16,839 bases of DNA from assembly GCA_021796155.1 (NCBI GenBank), contig JAJYOO010000017.1, forward strand, positions 1 to 16,839, written 5' to 3'. A model generated the notes under the pieces. That model saw only the letters and a program-made list of their open reading frames with translations. It made no database searches and was not told the DNA's origin. Made by a program: the position numbers and the translations under genes. Origin of the DNA: Chloroflexota bacterium. Its GTDB lineage: Bacteria > Chloroflexota > Anaerolineae > Anaerolineales > Villigracilaceae. This document shows positions 1 through 7,653 of this stretch, in pieces; positions within the stretch are counted from its first letter, which is position 1, and the number at the start of each line of letters is the position of its first letter.

Positions 1-1173
1 GATATAGTCGCTTTGGAGGCCAAAGAAAAATATAAGCCGGATTATCAGCCGACATTGAGTATCATCGTCCCGGCATACAACGAGGCCAAGGTTATCGAGC
101 GGACGATCAAAGCCTTGCTCAAAATGATATATCCGGTCTCCGAAATCATCATCGTGGACGACGGTTCAACAGATAACACATTCGAAAAAATTAACAAGTT
201 ATTCGGCAAAAATCCGAAGGTAATCGCCTTCAAAAAACAAAACGAAGGCAAGGCCGCCGCGCTCAATTTCGGAATCGAAAAAGCCAGATCGGAAATCGTC
301 ATGGCGATGGATGCTGATACGATTGTCCATCCGTATGCGGCAGAGAAATTGATTCGACATTTTGTTGATCCGCGCGTCGGCGCGGTAGCCGGGAATGCAA
401 AAGTCGGTAACCGGATCAATTTATTGACCAACTGGCAGGCGCTCGAATACATCACGAGTCAAAATTTGGATCGCCGCGCATTTGCATTGCTCAACTCCAT
501 CACAGTTGTTCCCGGAGCCATCGGCATGTGGCGACGCGATCTAATTCTCGAATTGGATGGCTTCAACAATGATACGCTCGCCGAAGACGCCGACATGACA
601 CTCCGCATTTTGCGCCGCGGCTACAGAGTGGAATACGATGAACAGGCTTTCGGATACACCGAAGCGCCAGACACCGTCGACACATTTCTAAAACAACGCT
701 TCCGCTGGACGTTTGGAACTTTGCAGGCCGCGTGGAAACATCGCGATACACTCTTCCGTCCGCAGTACGGTGCGTTGGGAATGCTGGCGCTTCCGAATAT
801 TTTCATCTTCCAGGTTATCTTCCCGTTCATTTCGCCGCTTATGGACCTCATGGCAATCCTTTCAATTGCGGGCATCTTCTGGAGAATCTCCGAACATCCG
901 CTTGACCCGGTGCCGACCGGCCTGGTCACTCTAATTTTCTTTTACGCGCTATTCCTCGCTCTGGATTTCTTCACTGCCGCAATCGCATTCCTCCTTGAAA
1001 AGAAAGAAGATTGGAGTTTGATCGTTTGGCTGTTCCCGCAGCGTTTCTTCTATCGCCAGTTGATGTATTACATCGCGGTCAAATCGGTGATGGCAGCCAT
1101 TCAAGGTCGGCAAGTTGGCTGGGGCAAACTAGAACGCAAAGCGACCATCCGCGCCACAATGGAAAATAATTAG
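1..1173 (+). CDS. Family-2 processive glycosyltransferase, 5' end missing
   Basis: Membrane-bound glycosyltransferase of the GT2 family, which polymerises or transfers a sugar from a nucleotide-sugar at the cytoplasmic face. The frame is open to base 1, so the true start probably lies before the window; a TTG at 13 is only a fallback. Counting from that TTG, the GT-A motifs are all visible: DDGS at residues 49-52, DAD at 100-102, the EDAD catalytic-base region at 191-194, and Q228-R-F-R-W232, the QxxRW signature of processive enzymes such as PgaC/IcaA, cellulose and hyaluronan synthases. Hydrophobic C-terminal helices lie at about 260-295 and 305-330, with a further hydrophobic stretch to about 365. 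The closest style is poly-GlcNAc-synthase-like enzymes, sometimes fused to a polysaccharide deacetylase; whether such a domain precedes it cannot be seen. The polymer is unknown. Confidence 0.88.
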   Translation, partial: DIVALEAKEKYKPDYQPTLSIIVPAYNEAKVIERTIKALLKMIYPVSEIIIVDDGSTDNTFEKINKLFGKNPKVIAFKKQNEGKAAALNFGIEKARSEIVMAMDADTIVHPYAAEKLIRHFVDPRVGAVAGNAKVGNRINLLTNWQALEYITSQNLDRRAFALLNSITVVPGAIGMWRRDLILELDGFNNDTLAEDADMTLRILRRGYRVEYDEQAFGYTEAPDTVDTFLKQRFRWTFGTLQAAWKHRDTLFRPQYGALGMLALPNIFIFQVIFPFISPLMDLMAILSIAGIFWRISEHPLDPVPTGLVTLIFFYALFLALDFFTAAIAFLLEKKEDWSLIVWLFPQRFFYRQLMYYIAVKSVMAAIQGRQVGWGKLERKATIRATMENN

Positions 1174-1180
1174 ATTTCAT

Positions 1181-1204
1181 CCATGCGGTAAAATAACCGC
1201 ATGG
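1181..1204 (+). promoter_or_regulatory. Perfect inverted repeat covering the HEAT-gene start codon
   Basis: The 9-nt arms ccatgcggt (1181-1189) and accgcatgg (1196-1204) are exact reverse complements around a 6-nt loop. The right arm contains the ATG of the next gene (1201-1203). The loop and arm edge also hold TAAAAT (1189-1194), a plausible -10 box exactly 6 nt before the ATG. If transcription starts at the ATG, the repeat acts on DNA as a possible operator. If transcription comes from upstream, the RNA hairpin would hide the start codon. No Shine-Dalgarno sequence is visible. Confidence 0.5.
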
Positions 1205-2340
1205 ATTGGCTCACAGGCGGACACTCGAACGAGGCAAAACGTCTCGTCAAACAATTGGCTGACCCGGCTAAACGCGATCAAGCCACGCGTAGTTTGATTC
1301 AATTACGAGCGGATGCCGCGCCCGCATTGATTGACGCGCTTCTGACAAACGACTCGTTTCTGCGCGATATTGCCTCGCGAACTCTCGTTCAAATCGGACC
1401 TCAAGCCGTGTCGCCGTTATGTCAGGCTTTGACTTCAGCCCATCCCGAAGTCCGCGGACGCGCGGCTGAAGTCTTGGGCAGGATCAAAGACCAGCACGCG
1501 GTTCCATTTTTATTGGACGCGTTGCGCAGTGAGTTTTATACGGTCCGTGCCAAAGCCGCAATCGCACTTGGACAAATCCGCGACGCACAAGCTATTCCAT
1601 TACTAATCAACGCGCTAAAGGATAAGGAGCCACAAGTCCGCGCCGCGGCTTCGATTGGACTCGGCAAATTCTCTGATCCGCGCACATTCGAATCTATCGG
1701 CAATGTTTTGCTTGATGATCCGCAAATTGACGCTCGCCAGGCCGCGGCAAAAGCGCTTGGCGAAACGCGCCGTGCCGAAGCCATTCCATATTTGATGGAC
1801 GCATTGCGCGATTCGTTTTGGTGGTTTGAGCGAGAACAGGAAGTCAATGATTTGCTTGATGCTATTTCCAAAATGGGTAATGTTGTCGTCCCCGAATTAT
1901 TCGAAGCGCTTCGCGATCAAGAAGGCACAGTAAGACGGTTTGCCGCGCTATTGCTAAGTCGAATTCCCGATAAACGCGCCATCGAGTCATTAACTCTGTC
2001 GCTTTACGACACTCACCCCGACGTGTGTAAAGCGTCAGCAGAGGCATTGGCATCTATTGGCGCGCTCGCCCTGCCCGTTCTGCTCGACGCGCTCCAGCAT
2101 CCCGAAGCATGGATTCGCCAGCAGGCGATCATCGGCCTGACGAAGTCGCGCGATCCGCGAGTTGTCCCAGCCTTGCTCAATTCACTGAACGATGAAAGCC
2201 GCGATGTCCGCAAACAGATTATTCAATCGCTTGGAGAATTACGCGATCAACGTGCGTTGCCTGCACTTCAAGAGTTGGCTGATTCACGCGCAGATCGGGA
2301 AATGGCAGCAATAGCCAAACAGGTAATCCAAGCCTTCTAA
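1201..2340 (+). CDS. HEAT-repeat (PBS-lyase-type) protein
   Basis: Soluble 379-residue protein made almost wholly of HEAT repeats of about 31 residues. Recurrent signatures are AIPLLINALKD, VRAAASIGLGKF, RRAEAIPYLMDALRD and DPRVVPALLNSLND, each pairing a P-x-L-x-x-A-L helix with a V-R-x-x-A-A-x-x-L-G helix. Such E-Z type HEAT proteins are alpha-solenoid scaffolds for protein binding; some assist phycobilin lyases, but nothing here points to that chemistry. There is no signal peptide or membrane segment. The ATG at 1201 lacks a Shine-Dalgarno sequence and has TAAAAT six bases upstream, so translation is probably leaderless. It ends at a strong bidirectional terminator. The partner is unknown. 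Confidence 0.9.
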   Translation: MDWLTGGHSNEAKRLVKQLADPAKRDQATRSLIQLRADAAPALIDALLTNDSFLRDIASRTLVQIGPQAVSPLCQALTSAHPEVRGRAAEVLGRIKDQHAVPFLLDALRSEFYTVRAKAAIALGQIRDAQAIPLLINALKDKEPQVRAAASIGLGKFSDPRTFESIGNVLLDDPQIDARQAAAKALGETRRAEAIPYLMDALRDSFWWFEREQEVNDLLDAISKMGNVVVPELFEALRDQEGTVRRFAALLLSRIPDKRAIESLTLSLYDTHPDVCKASAEALASIGALALPVLLDALQHPEAWIRQQAIIGLTKSRDPRVVPALLNSLNDESRDVRKQIIQSLGELRDQRALPALQELADSRADREMAAIAKQVIQAF

Positions 2341-2342
2341 AT

Positions 2343-2372
2343 AAATTGCCCCGCTAAACTGCGGGGCAATTT
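2343..2372. terminator. Bidirectional rho-independent terminator
   Basis: Perfect 12-bp stem (2343-2354 with 2361-2372) with a 6-nt loop. The core is GC-rich (gccccgc/gcggggc) and is flanked by A's on one side and T's on the other, so it can work in both directions. It lies between the HEAT gene (stop at 2340) and the convergent gene whose stop codon starts at 2376. Confidence 0.9.
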
Positions 2373-2373
2373 T

Positions 2374-2601
2374 CTATTTTGACCTTTTTCTCAAAGACGG
2401 TCGCTTTGTTTTTATGGGAGCTTTGGGTCTTGAAGCTGGCTCATCCAGCTTCTCTTCAGGCTTTGGAGCGGAAGATTCTTTTTTCTCGCGGCTCGTCAAC
2501 GCGCCAACAATAATTACCAATAAAAGAAATACCAGCAGAACATAAAACAACCACACTAAATTCGTATTCGGTGCTTCCTGTAACAAAGACATCGCGAGCA
2601 T
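2374..2601 (-). CDS. Small single-pass membrane protein with basic tail
   Basis: 75-residue protein of unknown function. A hydrophobic helix at about residues 16-37 (LVWLFYVLLVFLLLVIIVGA) is followed by a charged, Pro/Lys-rich tail ending in RPSLRKRSK. By the positive-inside rule the tail should be cytoplasmic, with the short N-terminus outside. The first ATG (2601) is preferred because a strong GGAGGAGG lies just upstream; a second ATG three codons later is possible. It has its own promoter, a TTGACA/TATAAG pair at 2632-2660. No enzymatic motif is seen. The low-complexity Pro/Lys/Glu tail makes distant homology hard to judge. Confidence 0.75.
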   Translation of the reverse strand: MLAMSLLQEAPNTNLVWLFYVLLVFLLLVIIVGALTSREKKESSAPKPEEKLDEPASRPKAPIKTKRPSLRKRSK

Positions 2602-2631
2602 TGGATCGCCTCCTCCGGATGAATTTAGCTA

Positions 2632-2660
2632 CTTATACGTGAAAAATTATCGGATGTCAA
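2632..2660 (-). promoter_or_regulatory. Sigma-70-type promoter for the small membrane protein
   Basis: On the minus strand a consensus -35 TTGACA (2660-2655) is followed after exactly 17 bp by TATAAG (2637-2632). The predicted start near 2625 leaves a leader of about 24 nt that contains the GGAGGAGG ribosome binding site. This is one of the best promoter matches in the window. Confidence 0.7.
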
Positions 2661-2719
2661 TTCAACGCGGAAGAGTCCCAATGCCCGATCTTCCAATACA
2701 GAATTCATAACCGAATTTT

Positions 2720-3277
2720 TTACTCCATCCAAATCGTTCGATCTTCAAAGCCCGGACGCGCTGCCGCTTCCAGTTGAATCGCCGGATAGCCGATGTACAA
2801 AAATCCGATGATATGCTGGCCCTCGTCGAAGCCGAGAAATTTCTTGATAGCCGGTTCCCTCGCCGCATCACCCGTGCGCCAGTAAGCGCTAAGTCCCAAT
2901 CCGTGTGCAGCAAGCAAAATATTTTCGCAAGCCGCAGCTGCCGCGCTAATATTTTCGATCTCCGACACTTTCGATTCTGTCGGCTTATCCACGCCAACCG
3001 CGATAAGCACGGGCGAGCGCAGCGGCTTGGTGCGTTCTTTAGCCAACGCCTCGGCTTTCACATCAGGAAACTTTTTATGGAACACGTCCGCCATCACATC
3101 GCCGAGTCGTTCGCGCGCTTTGCCTGTCAACACCACAAAGCGCCACGGACGGACCTTGTAGTGGTTCGGCGCTTGAACTCCGGCAGACAATAACTTCTCA
3201 ATCATCTCGTGCGGTACCGCATCCGACCTGACTTGTGAGTTCATGTGCCGGGTTTGAATTGCATCTAAAACGTCCAT
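2720..3277 (-). CDS. Nitroreductase-family protein, YdjA-like
   Basis: 185-residue FMN-dependent NAD(P)H oxidoreductase of the nitroreductase superfamily, compact YdjA subtype. The pattern follows E. coli YdjA as I recall it: an N-terminal I-x-x-R-H-M-N-S segment that would contact FMN phosphate, APNHYKVRPWRFVVLTG at residues 36-52, then AYWRTGD and IIGFLYIGYPA near the C-terminus. Family members are homodimers that reduce nitro groups, quinones or other acceptors; the physiological substrate is usually unknown. The ATG at 3277 is chosen over an in-frame extension to 3328 because GAAGGAGAG lies just upstream of it and the family normally begins at this point. It is divergent from the deacetylase gene across an 82-bp intergenic region. 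Confidence 0.88.
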   Translation of the reverse strand: MDVLDAIQTRHMNSQVRSDAVPHEMIEKLLSAGVQAPNHYKVRPWRFVVLTGKARERLGDVMADVFHKKFPDVKAEALAKERTKPLRSPVLIAVGVDKPTESKVSEIENISAAAAACENILLAAHGLGLSAYWRTGDAAREPAIKKFLGFDEGQHIIGFLYIGYPAIQLEAAARPGFEDRTIWME

Positions 3278-3305
3278 CTCGCTCTCCTTCAAGTTGAAAA
3301 TATTC

Positions 3306-3315
3306 ACTGGCCAGT
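3306..3315. promoter_or_regulatory. Palindrome in divergent promoter region
   Basis: ACTGGCCAGT is a perfect 10-bp palindrome about midway between the divergent nitroreductase (start 3277) and deacetylase (start 3360) genes. Its position suits a dimeric regulator acting on one or both promoters. No regulator gene adjoins it and no second copy was noticed, so the operator role is only a suggestion. Confidence 0.3.
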
Positions 3316-3347
3316 AAAAGTTTATCAAGCCCGTATATGAATTTCGT

Positions 3348-3353
3348 TATAAT
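3348..3353 (+). promoter_or_regulatory. -10 box of a probably leaderless promoter
   Basis: A perfect TATAAT ends 6 nt before the ATG at 3360, so the A of the ATG would be the transcription start. No Shine-Dalgarno sequence lies between. No convincing -35 box was found. The same spacing occurs before the HEAT gene. Confidence 0.6.
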
Positions 3354-3359
3354 GCGCGA

Positions 3360-4406
3360 ATGAAAATCTTCTATTCTGAAATGCACCGCCGTCACAATCC
3401 GCCGTTTGAAATATTCGACGGCGGCAGGCGCGTGCCATATCTTGAAAGTCCCGCGCGCATGGATCGGATTTTATCAGCACTTCGGAAAATGAACTGGGCG
3501 GATATCAAAGAACCGTCAGATCTTGGACTCGACCCGATTTTAGCAGTCCACGATTCGGATTATTTAAAATTCCTCGCCTCCGCCTGGGACGAGTGGCAGG
3601 CATCCGTTTCCGAAGCCGATTCCGCACCGGACAAGTCCGCGTTCCTTCCCGCGACATTCGCATTACGAAGGCTGCCACACAAGCCAAAATCATTATTGGG
3701 ACGCGCCGGTTACTACATGATGGATTTATCCGCTGTCATTGTGAAAGGTACATACGAGGCGGCATTGTCTTCTGCAAACTGTGCGCTGTCTGGAGCGCAA
3801 GCCGTCATCGAAGGGGAACGCGTCGCTTTTGCCTTATGCCGCCCGCCGGGACATCACGCGGGCAAAGATTACGCGGCGGGATATTGTTTCATCAATAACG
3901 CGGCAGTTGCCGCGAACAGCATCGTGTCCAAAGGAAAAGTCGCTATACTTGATATTGATTACCACGCGGGAAACGGCACGCAAGATATTTTTTATGACCG
4001 TTCCGATGTATTGACCATTTCCATTCATGCCGATCCTGCAAGCGAATATCCATATTACGCGGGCTACGAAGATGAAACTGGCGCAAAAGAAGGCATTGGC
4101 TATCATCACAACTTTCCTCTGCCCGCCGGAACTGACGACTTGCACCATCTTGCAACTCTGCAAAATGCAATCGGCATAATCAAGAAATTTAAACCAAAAT
4201 ATCTGGTTGTTTCCGCTGGAATGGATATTTATAACGATGATCCGCTGGGAACATTCAGGATCTCGTGGGAAGGCATCCGGGAAATTGGGAACAAAATTGC
4301 AAAACTCGAACTGCCAACTTTATTCGTGATGGAAGGCGGATATAATTGTGAAGCTTTGGGCGATAATTTAATTGCATTGCTGGAGCCGTCTACAAAAAGC
4401 TTATGA
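3360..4406 (+). CDS. Histone-deacetylase-family amidohydrolase, acetylpolyamine type
   Basis: 348-residue Zn-dependent deacetylase of the arginase/HDAC fold. The start MKIFYSEMHRRHNPPFEIFD and the overall length fit acetylpolyamine amidohydrolases (APAH) better than AcuC. Catalytic parts are intact: the RPPGHHAG motif with the His dyad H165-H166, Zn ligands D200 and H202 in DIDYHAGNGTQ, the third ligand D289 in SAGMDIYNDDPLG, and transition-state Tyr Y328 in EGGYN. Known members remove acetyl groups from acetylated polyamines or other small N-acetyl amines in the cytoplasm; the substrate here is inferred only. There is no ribosome binding site, and TATAAT six bases upstream suggests a leaderless message. 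Its stop overlaps the next start as ATGA, so the two genes are co-translated. Confidence 0.9.
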   Translation: MKIFYSEMHRRHNPPFEIFDGGRRVPYLESPARMDRILSALRKMNWADIKEPSDLGLDPILAVHDSDYLKFLASAWDEWQASVSEADSAPDKSAFLPATFALRRLPHKPKSLLGRAGYYMMDLSAVIVKGTYEAALSSANCALSGAQAVIEGERVAFALCRPPGHHAGKDYAAGYCFINNAAVAANSIVSKGKVAILDIDYHAGNGTQDIFYDRSDVLTISIHADPASEYPYYAGYEDETGAKEGIGYHHNFPLPAGTDDLHHLATLQNAIGIIKKFKPKYLVVSAGMDIYNDDPLGTFRISWEGIREIGNKIAKLELPTLFVMEGGYNCEALGDNLIALLEPSTKSL

Positions 4407-5827
4407 ACATTCAAAGCACCGCAAGAAGGAAAGACACCTGGATTGCGTTTGCGTTGGCAACTCCTGAATTCCTTGTCCTTGTAATTCATGCCTATCTGGG
4501 AAGTATGAGCCGTTTTCTGGCCGACGATTATTGCGTAGCTTATTATGCAAATCGATTCGGCTTTTTGCGCTCTATCTGGTATTGGTACATCAATTGGAGC
4601 GGAGGTTTCTCGACGAGCATGGCGGATTGGCTGTTGGTGATTATACGATCGTATGGAATGCCATTCATTGCACCAACAGTGATCGCGCTTTGGCTAGTCA
4701 CTGCCGGTTTCACCATTTATCTCTTTCTCCCAAAGGATACATCTCGCACATTCCGAATTCTCAGTGCCGGGTTGCTGAGTATTACAACTATATTCACTAT
4801 TCTTCTAATTAGCCCAGACGTGCCACAGTCACTATATTGGTGGACGGGGATGCGCGCATACACGCTCCCGCTTATTGTTTCAACACTCTATGCTGGACTA
4901 TATAAGTGGCTATACCGAACACAAAAAAATAGAAGCGCTTTTCTGTGGGGTATGCTCGGATTCGGAATTATCTTTATAAACGGCGGTTTCAGCGAGACCT
5001 TTACTCCTGTCCAACTTATCTTTTTTATTTTCGTAATTGCATTGACGTTATGGGCAAAGAAGCCAGAATATCGCGAAACCCCGCTTCAATTTCTATTTGC
5101 CGGCCTTGTGGGAAGTTTGTTATCTTTGATCGTTATGGTAGCCGCGCCAGGAAACGCGATCCGACAAACATATTTTAAACCTCCGCCCGGATTAATCGAA
5201 ATTCTGCAAATCAGCTTTTATGCTTATCTACTATTTCTAACAAAACTGCTCACGAATCCTGTAATAGTTTACGGGCTGCTCGGAGTCTTAGCCGCATCTG
5301 CCTGGATTGGAGCTAGATTCCAACCGGAAATTAAAATAAATATATGGATCATTCCGGCGCTGGTTGTACTTGGTCTCGGATTTGCTTTTGGTTGTTTTAT
5401 TCCAGCTGCGTGGGGATTGTCTAGCGCACCGCCTTCCCGCAACTTGATTATTCCCAGTTTCTTTTTAGCAGTAAGCTGGATCGTCGCCGGGTTTCTCGGT
5501 GGCGTTTGGTTGAATACTCTCTCGATTTCGCATTCGCGATTCAGGGCGCAGATCATTCTGCCCATCATTGCTTTTCTCCTTCTTGGATATTCCGCCTTGA
5601 GCAATGCTTCCTATCTTTATTCCACCCGAAAAGCCTACATGGACTATGCCAACAAATGGACTGTGGTCGACCAGCAAATCGTTCAGGCGAGGGAGGATGG
5701 AAAGACAGTCATTCATATTCCTTCTATGAACAGTTGGACTTCGCTGGATAAACCAAACAACAATCCAAAATTCTGGCTAAATCAATGTTACAGTAAATAT
5801 TATGGCATTCAAGTATTAAGCCCTTAG
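4403..5827 (+). CDS. DUF6056-like polytopic membrane protein
   Basis: 474-residue integral membrane protein with about ten hydrophobic segments. The pattern matches the DUF6056 group as I know it: an early extracytoplasmic ADDYC motif after the first helix (residues 41-45), then SPDVPQSLYWWTGMRAYTLP, NGGFSETFTP, and AAPGNAIRQ. Acidic residues in the first outer loop, followed by many helices, resemble GT-C-fold glycosyltransferases, and a role in transferring lipid-linked sugars is a reasonable guess, not shown. A soluble C-terminal stretch (about 420-474) follows the last helix. It overlaps the upstream deacetylase gene by 4 nt, so the two are translationally coupled. Some unrelated DUF6056 members lie near polysaccharide genes, which fits the glycosyltransferase at the left edge only loosely. 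Confidence 0.75.
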   Translation: MNIQSTARRKDTWIAFALATPEFLVLVIHAYLGSMSRFLADDYCVAYYANRFGFLRSIWYWYINWSGGFSTSMADWLLVIIRSYGMPFIAPTVIALWLVTAGFTIYLFLPKDTSRTFRILSAGLLSITTIFTILLISPDVPQSLYWWTGMRAYTLPLIVSTLYAGLYKWLYRTQKNRSAFLWGMLGFGIIFINGGFSETFTPVQLIFFIFVIALTLWAKKPEYRETPLQFLFAGLVGSLLSLIVMVAAPGNAIRQTYFKPPPGLIEILQISFYAYLLFLTKLLTNPVIVYGLLGVLAASAWIGARFQPEIKINIWIIPALVVLGLGFAFGCFIPAAWGLSSAPPSRNLIIPSFFLAVSWIVAGFLGGVWLNTLSISHSRFRAQIILPIIAFLLLGYSALSNASYLYSTRKAYMDYANKWTVVDQQIVQAREDGKTVIHIPSMNSWTSLDKPNNNPKFWLNQCYSKYYGIQVLSP

Positions 5828-5847
5828 CAACAACCTATGGTTGCTAA
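5824..5847. terminator. Small hairpin between convergent genes
   Basis: 8-bp stem ttagcaac (5824-5831) and gttgctaa (5840-5847) with an 8-nt loop. It contains the TAG stops of both convergent genes (5825-5827 plus strand; 5846-5844 minus strand). No run of T's follows, so termination would be weak or rho-assisted. Confidence 0.4.
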
Positions 5848-7082
5848 CTTTGAGAGTGGATCGCAACCAGAGTCACATCGTCATCTTGCGGCGCGCCATC
5901 TTGATAAGCTTTCAGCGCGTCAAACAATCGGTCGCAGATTTCTTGTGCAGAACATCCCACCAGCGCGGCCAGAGTCTCTTTGATCCGATCAAGGCCGAAG
6001 GGAACGCCTTTTGGATCGCGGCAATCCGTCATCCCATCCGTGAATAGAAGAAGCGTGCTGCCCGGCTTTAGTTCAATAGATCGTTCGTCGAGCGTGATAA
6101 TATCCCACAATCCAAGTGACATGCCCGGCCCATGCGGAATGCGATCCACCGATCCATCCGGATTCAAAATCAGCGGCGGCTCGTGACCTGCGCGCGCAAA
6201 AGCAAAATTCCCGTTCGATAAATTTAAAATCCCGTATAAAGCCGTGACGAACTGAGCGGACTTTTCAAGGTGCGTCACGTGATGATTGACCAATCTCAAA
6301 ACTTCACTGGATGATCTGGCCGTATCCGCCTCAGCCATGATGAGCGCGTGCGTGCGCGCCATAAACAACGCGGACGGAACACCTTTGTCGGCAACATCGC
6401 CGATCACAACACCGGTTTGACTTTCGTCAAGCATGAAGACGTCATAAAAATCACCGCCGACTTGTCGAGCCGGTAAAATGCGCGCGCCAAAATCGAATCC
6501 GTTGACGGAGGGCAAAACGTCGGGCAGGATGCTCAATTGAATATCGGCGGCCACTTTCAATTCCCGCTCGAGGCGCTCTTTCTCGATCAATTGATCCTGT
6601 GCAGCTTTCAATTCGTTGTAGGCTGCTTGAAGCGCGTGATTCTTTTCAGTCAAATCACGGAAGGTCGCGTCGTTCGTCGCATCGAGACGTTCACTCAAAA
6701 TGCTGACCATCGCATACGCGATAACCGGCCAATGCTGCAAGACCTGTGTGAACTTGGCGCGGCCCATCACCCAAACGTGCGACGGTTCTTTCGCGCGGAC
6801 AGTAGCTGTTCGCTTGCCCTCCGGCAAGATCAAACCCATCTCGCCAACATATTCACCTGGTCCGCAAACACGCAGTAACATTTCATCCGGCGTATCTGCC
6901 GCCAAAACAATTTCAAGCGCACCGTCTCTCACCACATAAAGTTTTTCGCCGAGGTCGCCATCGCGGAATAAATACTGACCTGTCTCGTACGTTTCGACAG
7001 GCAATTCATTAACCATCTTCATCAGATCAGACGGTGGGACATCTTGGAACAGCGGGATTTTCAGGAAAACAGATTCGTCCAT
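5844..7082 (-). CDS. Cyclic-nucleotide-binding domain plus PP2C (SpoIIE/RsbU-type) Ser/Thr phosphatase
   Basis: 412-residue cytoplasmic signalling phosphatase. Residues 1-130 form a CRP-like cNMP-binding beta-roll (GQYLFRDGDLGEKLYVVRDG; phosphate-binding-cassette-like GEMGLILPEGKRTATVRA at about 80-97). Residues 140-180 are a likely coiled coil (LTEKNHALQAAYNELKAAQD, then IEKERLERELKVAADIQ). Residues 185-410 form the PPM/SpoIIE phosphatase with metal-binding aspartates in GGDFYDVF (209-216), GDVADKGVPSA (228-238), FTDGMTD (347-353) and DDDVTLVA (400-407). RsbU-type enzymes dephosphorylate anti-anti-sigma STAS proteins; the target here is unknown. Binding of cAMP or cGMP is uncertain because family members often bind other ligands. 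The ATG at 7082 follows a purine-rich GGAAGAGAAGAA. It is last in a three-gene minus-strand run. Confidence 0.92.
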   Translation of the reverse strand: MDESVFLKIPLFQDVPPSDLMKMVNELPVETYETGQYLFRDGDLGEKLYVVRDGALEIVLAADTPDEMLLRVCGPGEYVGEMGLILPEGKRTATVRAKEPSHVWVMGRAKFTQVLQHWPVIAYAMVSILSERLDATNDATFRDLTEKNHALQAAYNELKAAQDQLIEKERLERELKVAADIQLSILPDVLPSVNGFDFGARILPARQVGGDFYDVFMLDESQTGVVIGDVADKGVPSALFMARTHALIMAEADTARSSSEVLRLVNHHVTHLEKSAQFVTALYGILNLSNGNFAFARAGHEPPLILNPDGSVDRIPHGPGMSLGLWDIITLDERSIELKPGSTLLLFTDGMTDCRDPKGVPFGLDRIKETLAALVGCSAQEICDRLFDALKAYQDGAPQDDDVTLVAIHSQS

Positions 7083-7117
7083 TTCTTCTCTTCCAATAAA
7101 ATTGCTTCAAGAATCCG

Positions 7118-7636
7118 CTAACTTATTCCGACTAAAGACTTTCGTTTCTCAATCCAATTCCATCCGGCTGTCTCAACCGAATGTAGATATTCACGCATCA
7201 GTTCCGACATATAACTTCCGCTCAACGAACTCGAAATAAACGGATAATTTTCTGTCAGGATCAAACGCAGCAATGGTTCATAATGCCCCTCGTAAGCAAG
7301 GCGATCCAATGCGCCTGTTTTATGTCCGTACAGAACAGTATTACAAAAATCCAAGCAGAGTTCCATATAAGTGTAATAAATCGCCCATTGCCGTTCTGTT
7401 TCGGTCGCCTGACGATAAAGTGCAGCAAAACAATTCACATTCCATTTGTTGCTTAATTTCATAACTTCGGGGTGGACAGCGCGGAAATCCATCATCTTGG
7501 CATACAAGTCGCCAATCGCCCGTTGATTCGATGCGCGCTGAGATTGCCTGGAAAGGTTATAGGCCATGACGCCAACAACCGTCGAAGCAAGAATGCTCAA
7601 GACAGCAACTGCAATGGAAAGAAAAGTCGTATCCAT
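7118..7636 (-). CDS. Membrane-anchored protein of unknown function
   Basis: 172 residues from the ATG at 7636. A TTG at 7657 would add seven residues and overlap the kinase stop by 4 nt, and it is a real alternative because neither start has a good ribosome binding site. One N-terminal hydrophobic helix (about residues 4-26, SIAVAVLSILASTVVGVMAY) is followed by a helical cytoplasmic part rich in aromatic residues (ERQWAIYYTYMELCLDFCN). This layout of one helix then a 120-150-residue alpha domain recurs in uncharacterised bacterial proteins. No catalytic motif is visible. It sits between the deoxynucleoside kinase and the PP2C phosphatase in one apparent operon. Confidence 0.75.
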   Translation of the reverse strand: MDTTFLSIAVAVLSILASTVVGVMAYNLSRQSQRASNQRAIGDLYAKMMDFRAVHPEVMKLSNKWNVNCFAALYRQATETERQWAIYYTYMELCLDFCNTVLYGHKTGALDRLAYEGHYEPLLRLILTENYPFISSSLSGSYMSELMREYLHSVETAGWNWIEKRKSLVGIS

Positions 7637-7653
7637 TAGAATACAGTTTTCTT

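Noticed and set aside
621..934. Open frames of 60-140 codons inside the glycosyltransferase gene on either strand
   Set aside because: They lie entirely within a well-supported coding frame, show no family motifs and lack ribosome binding sites. The same holds for similar frames over the deacetylase, phosphatase and cyclophilin genes.
1201..2340. Phycobilisome lyase function for the HEAT protein
   Set aside because: The repeats match the PBS-lyase HEAT type, but no phycobiliprotein or pigment gene is present. The repeat is a general binding scaffold.
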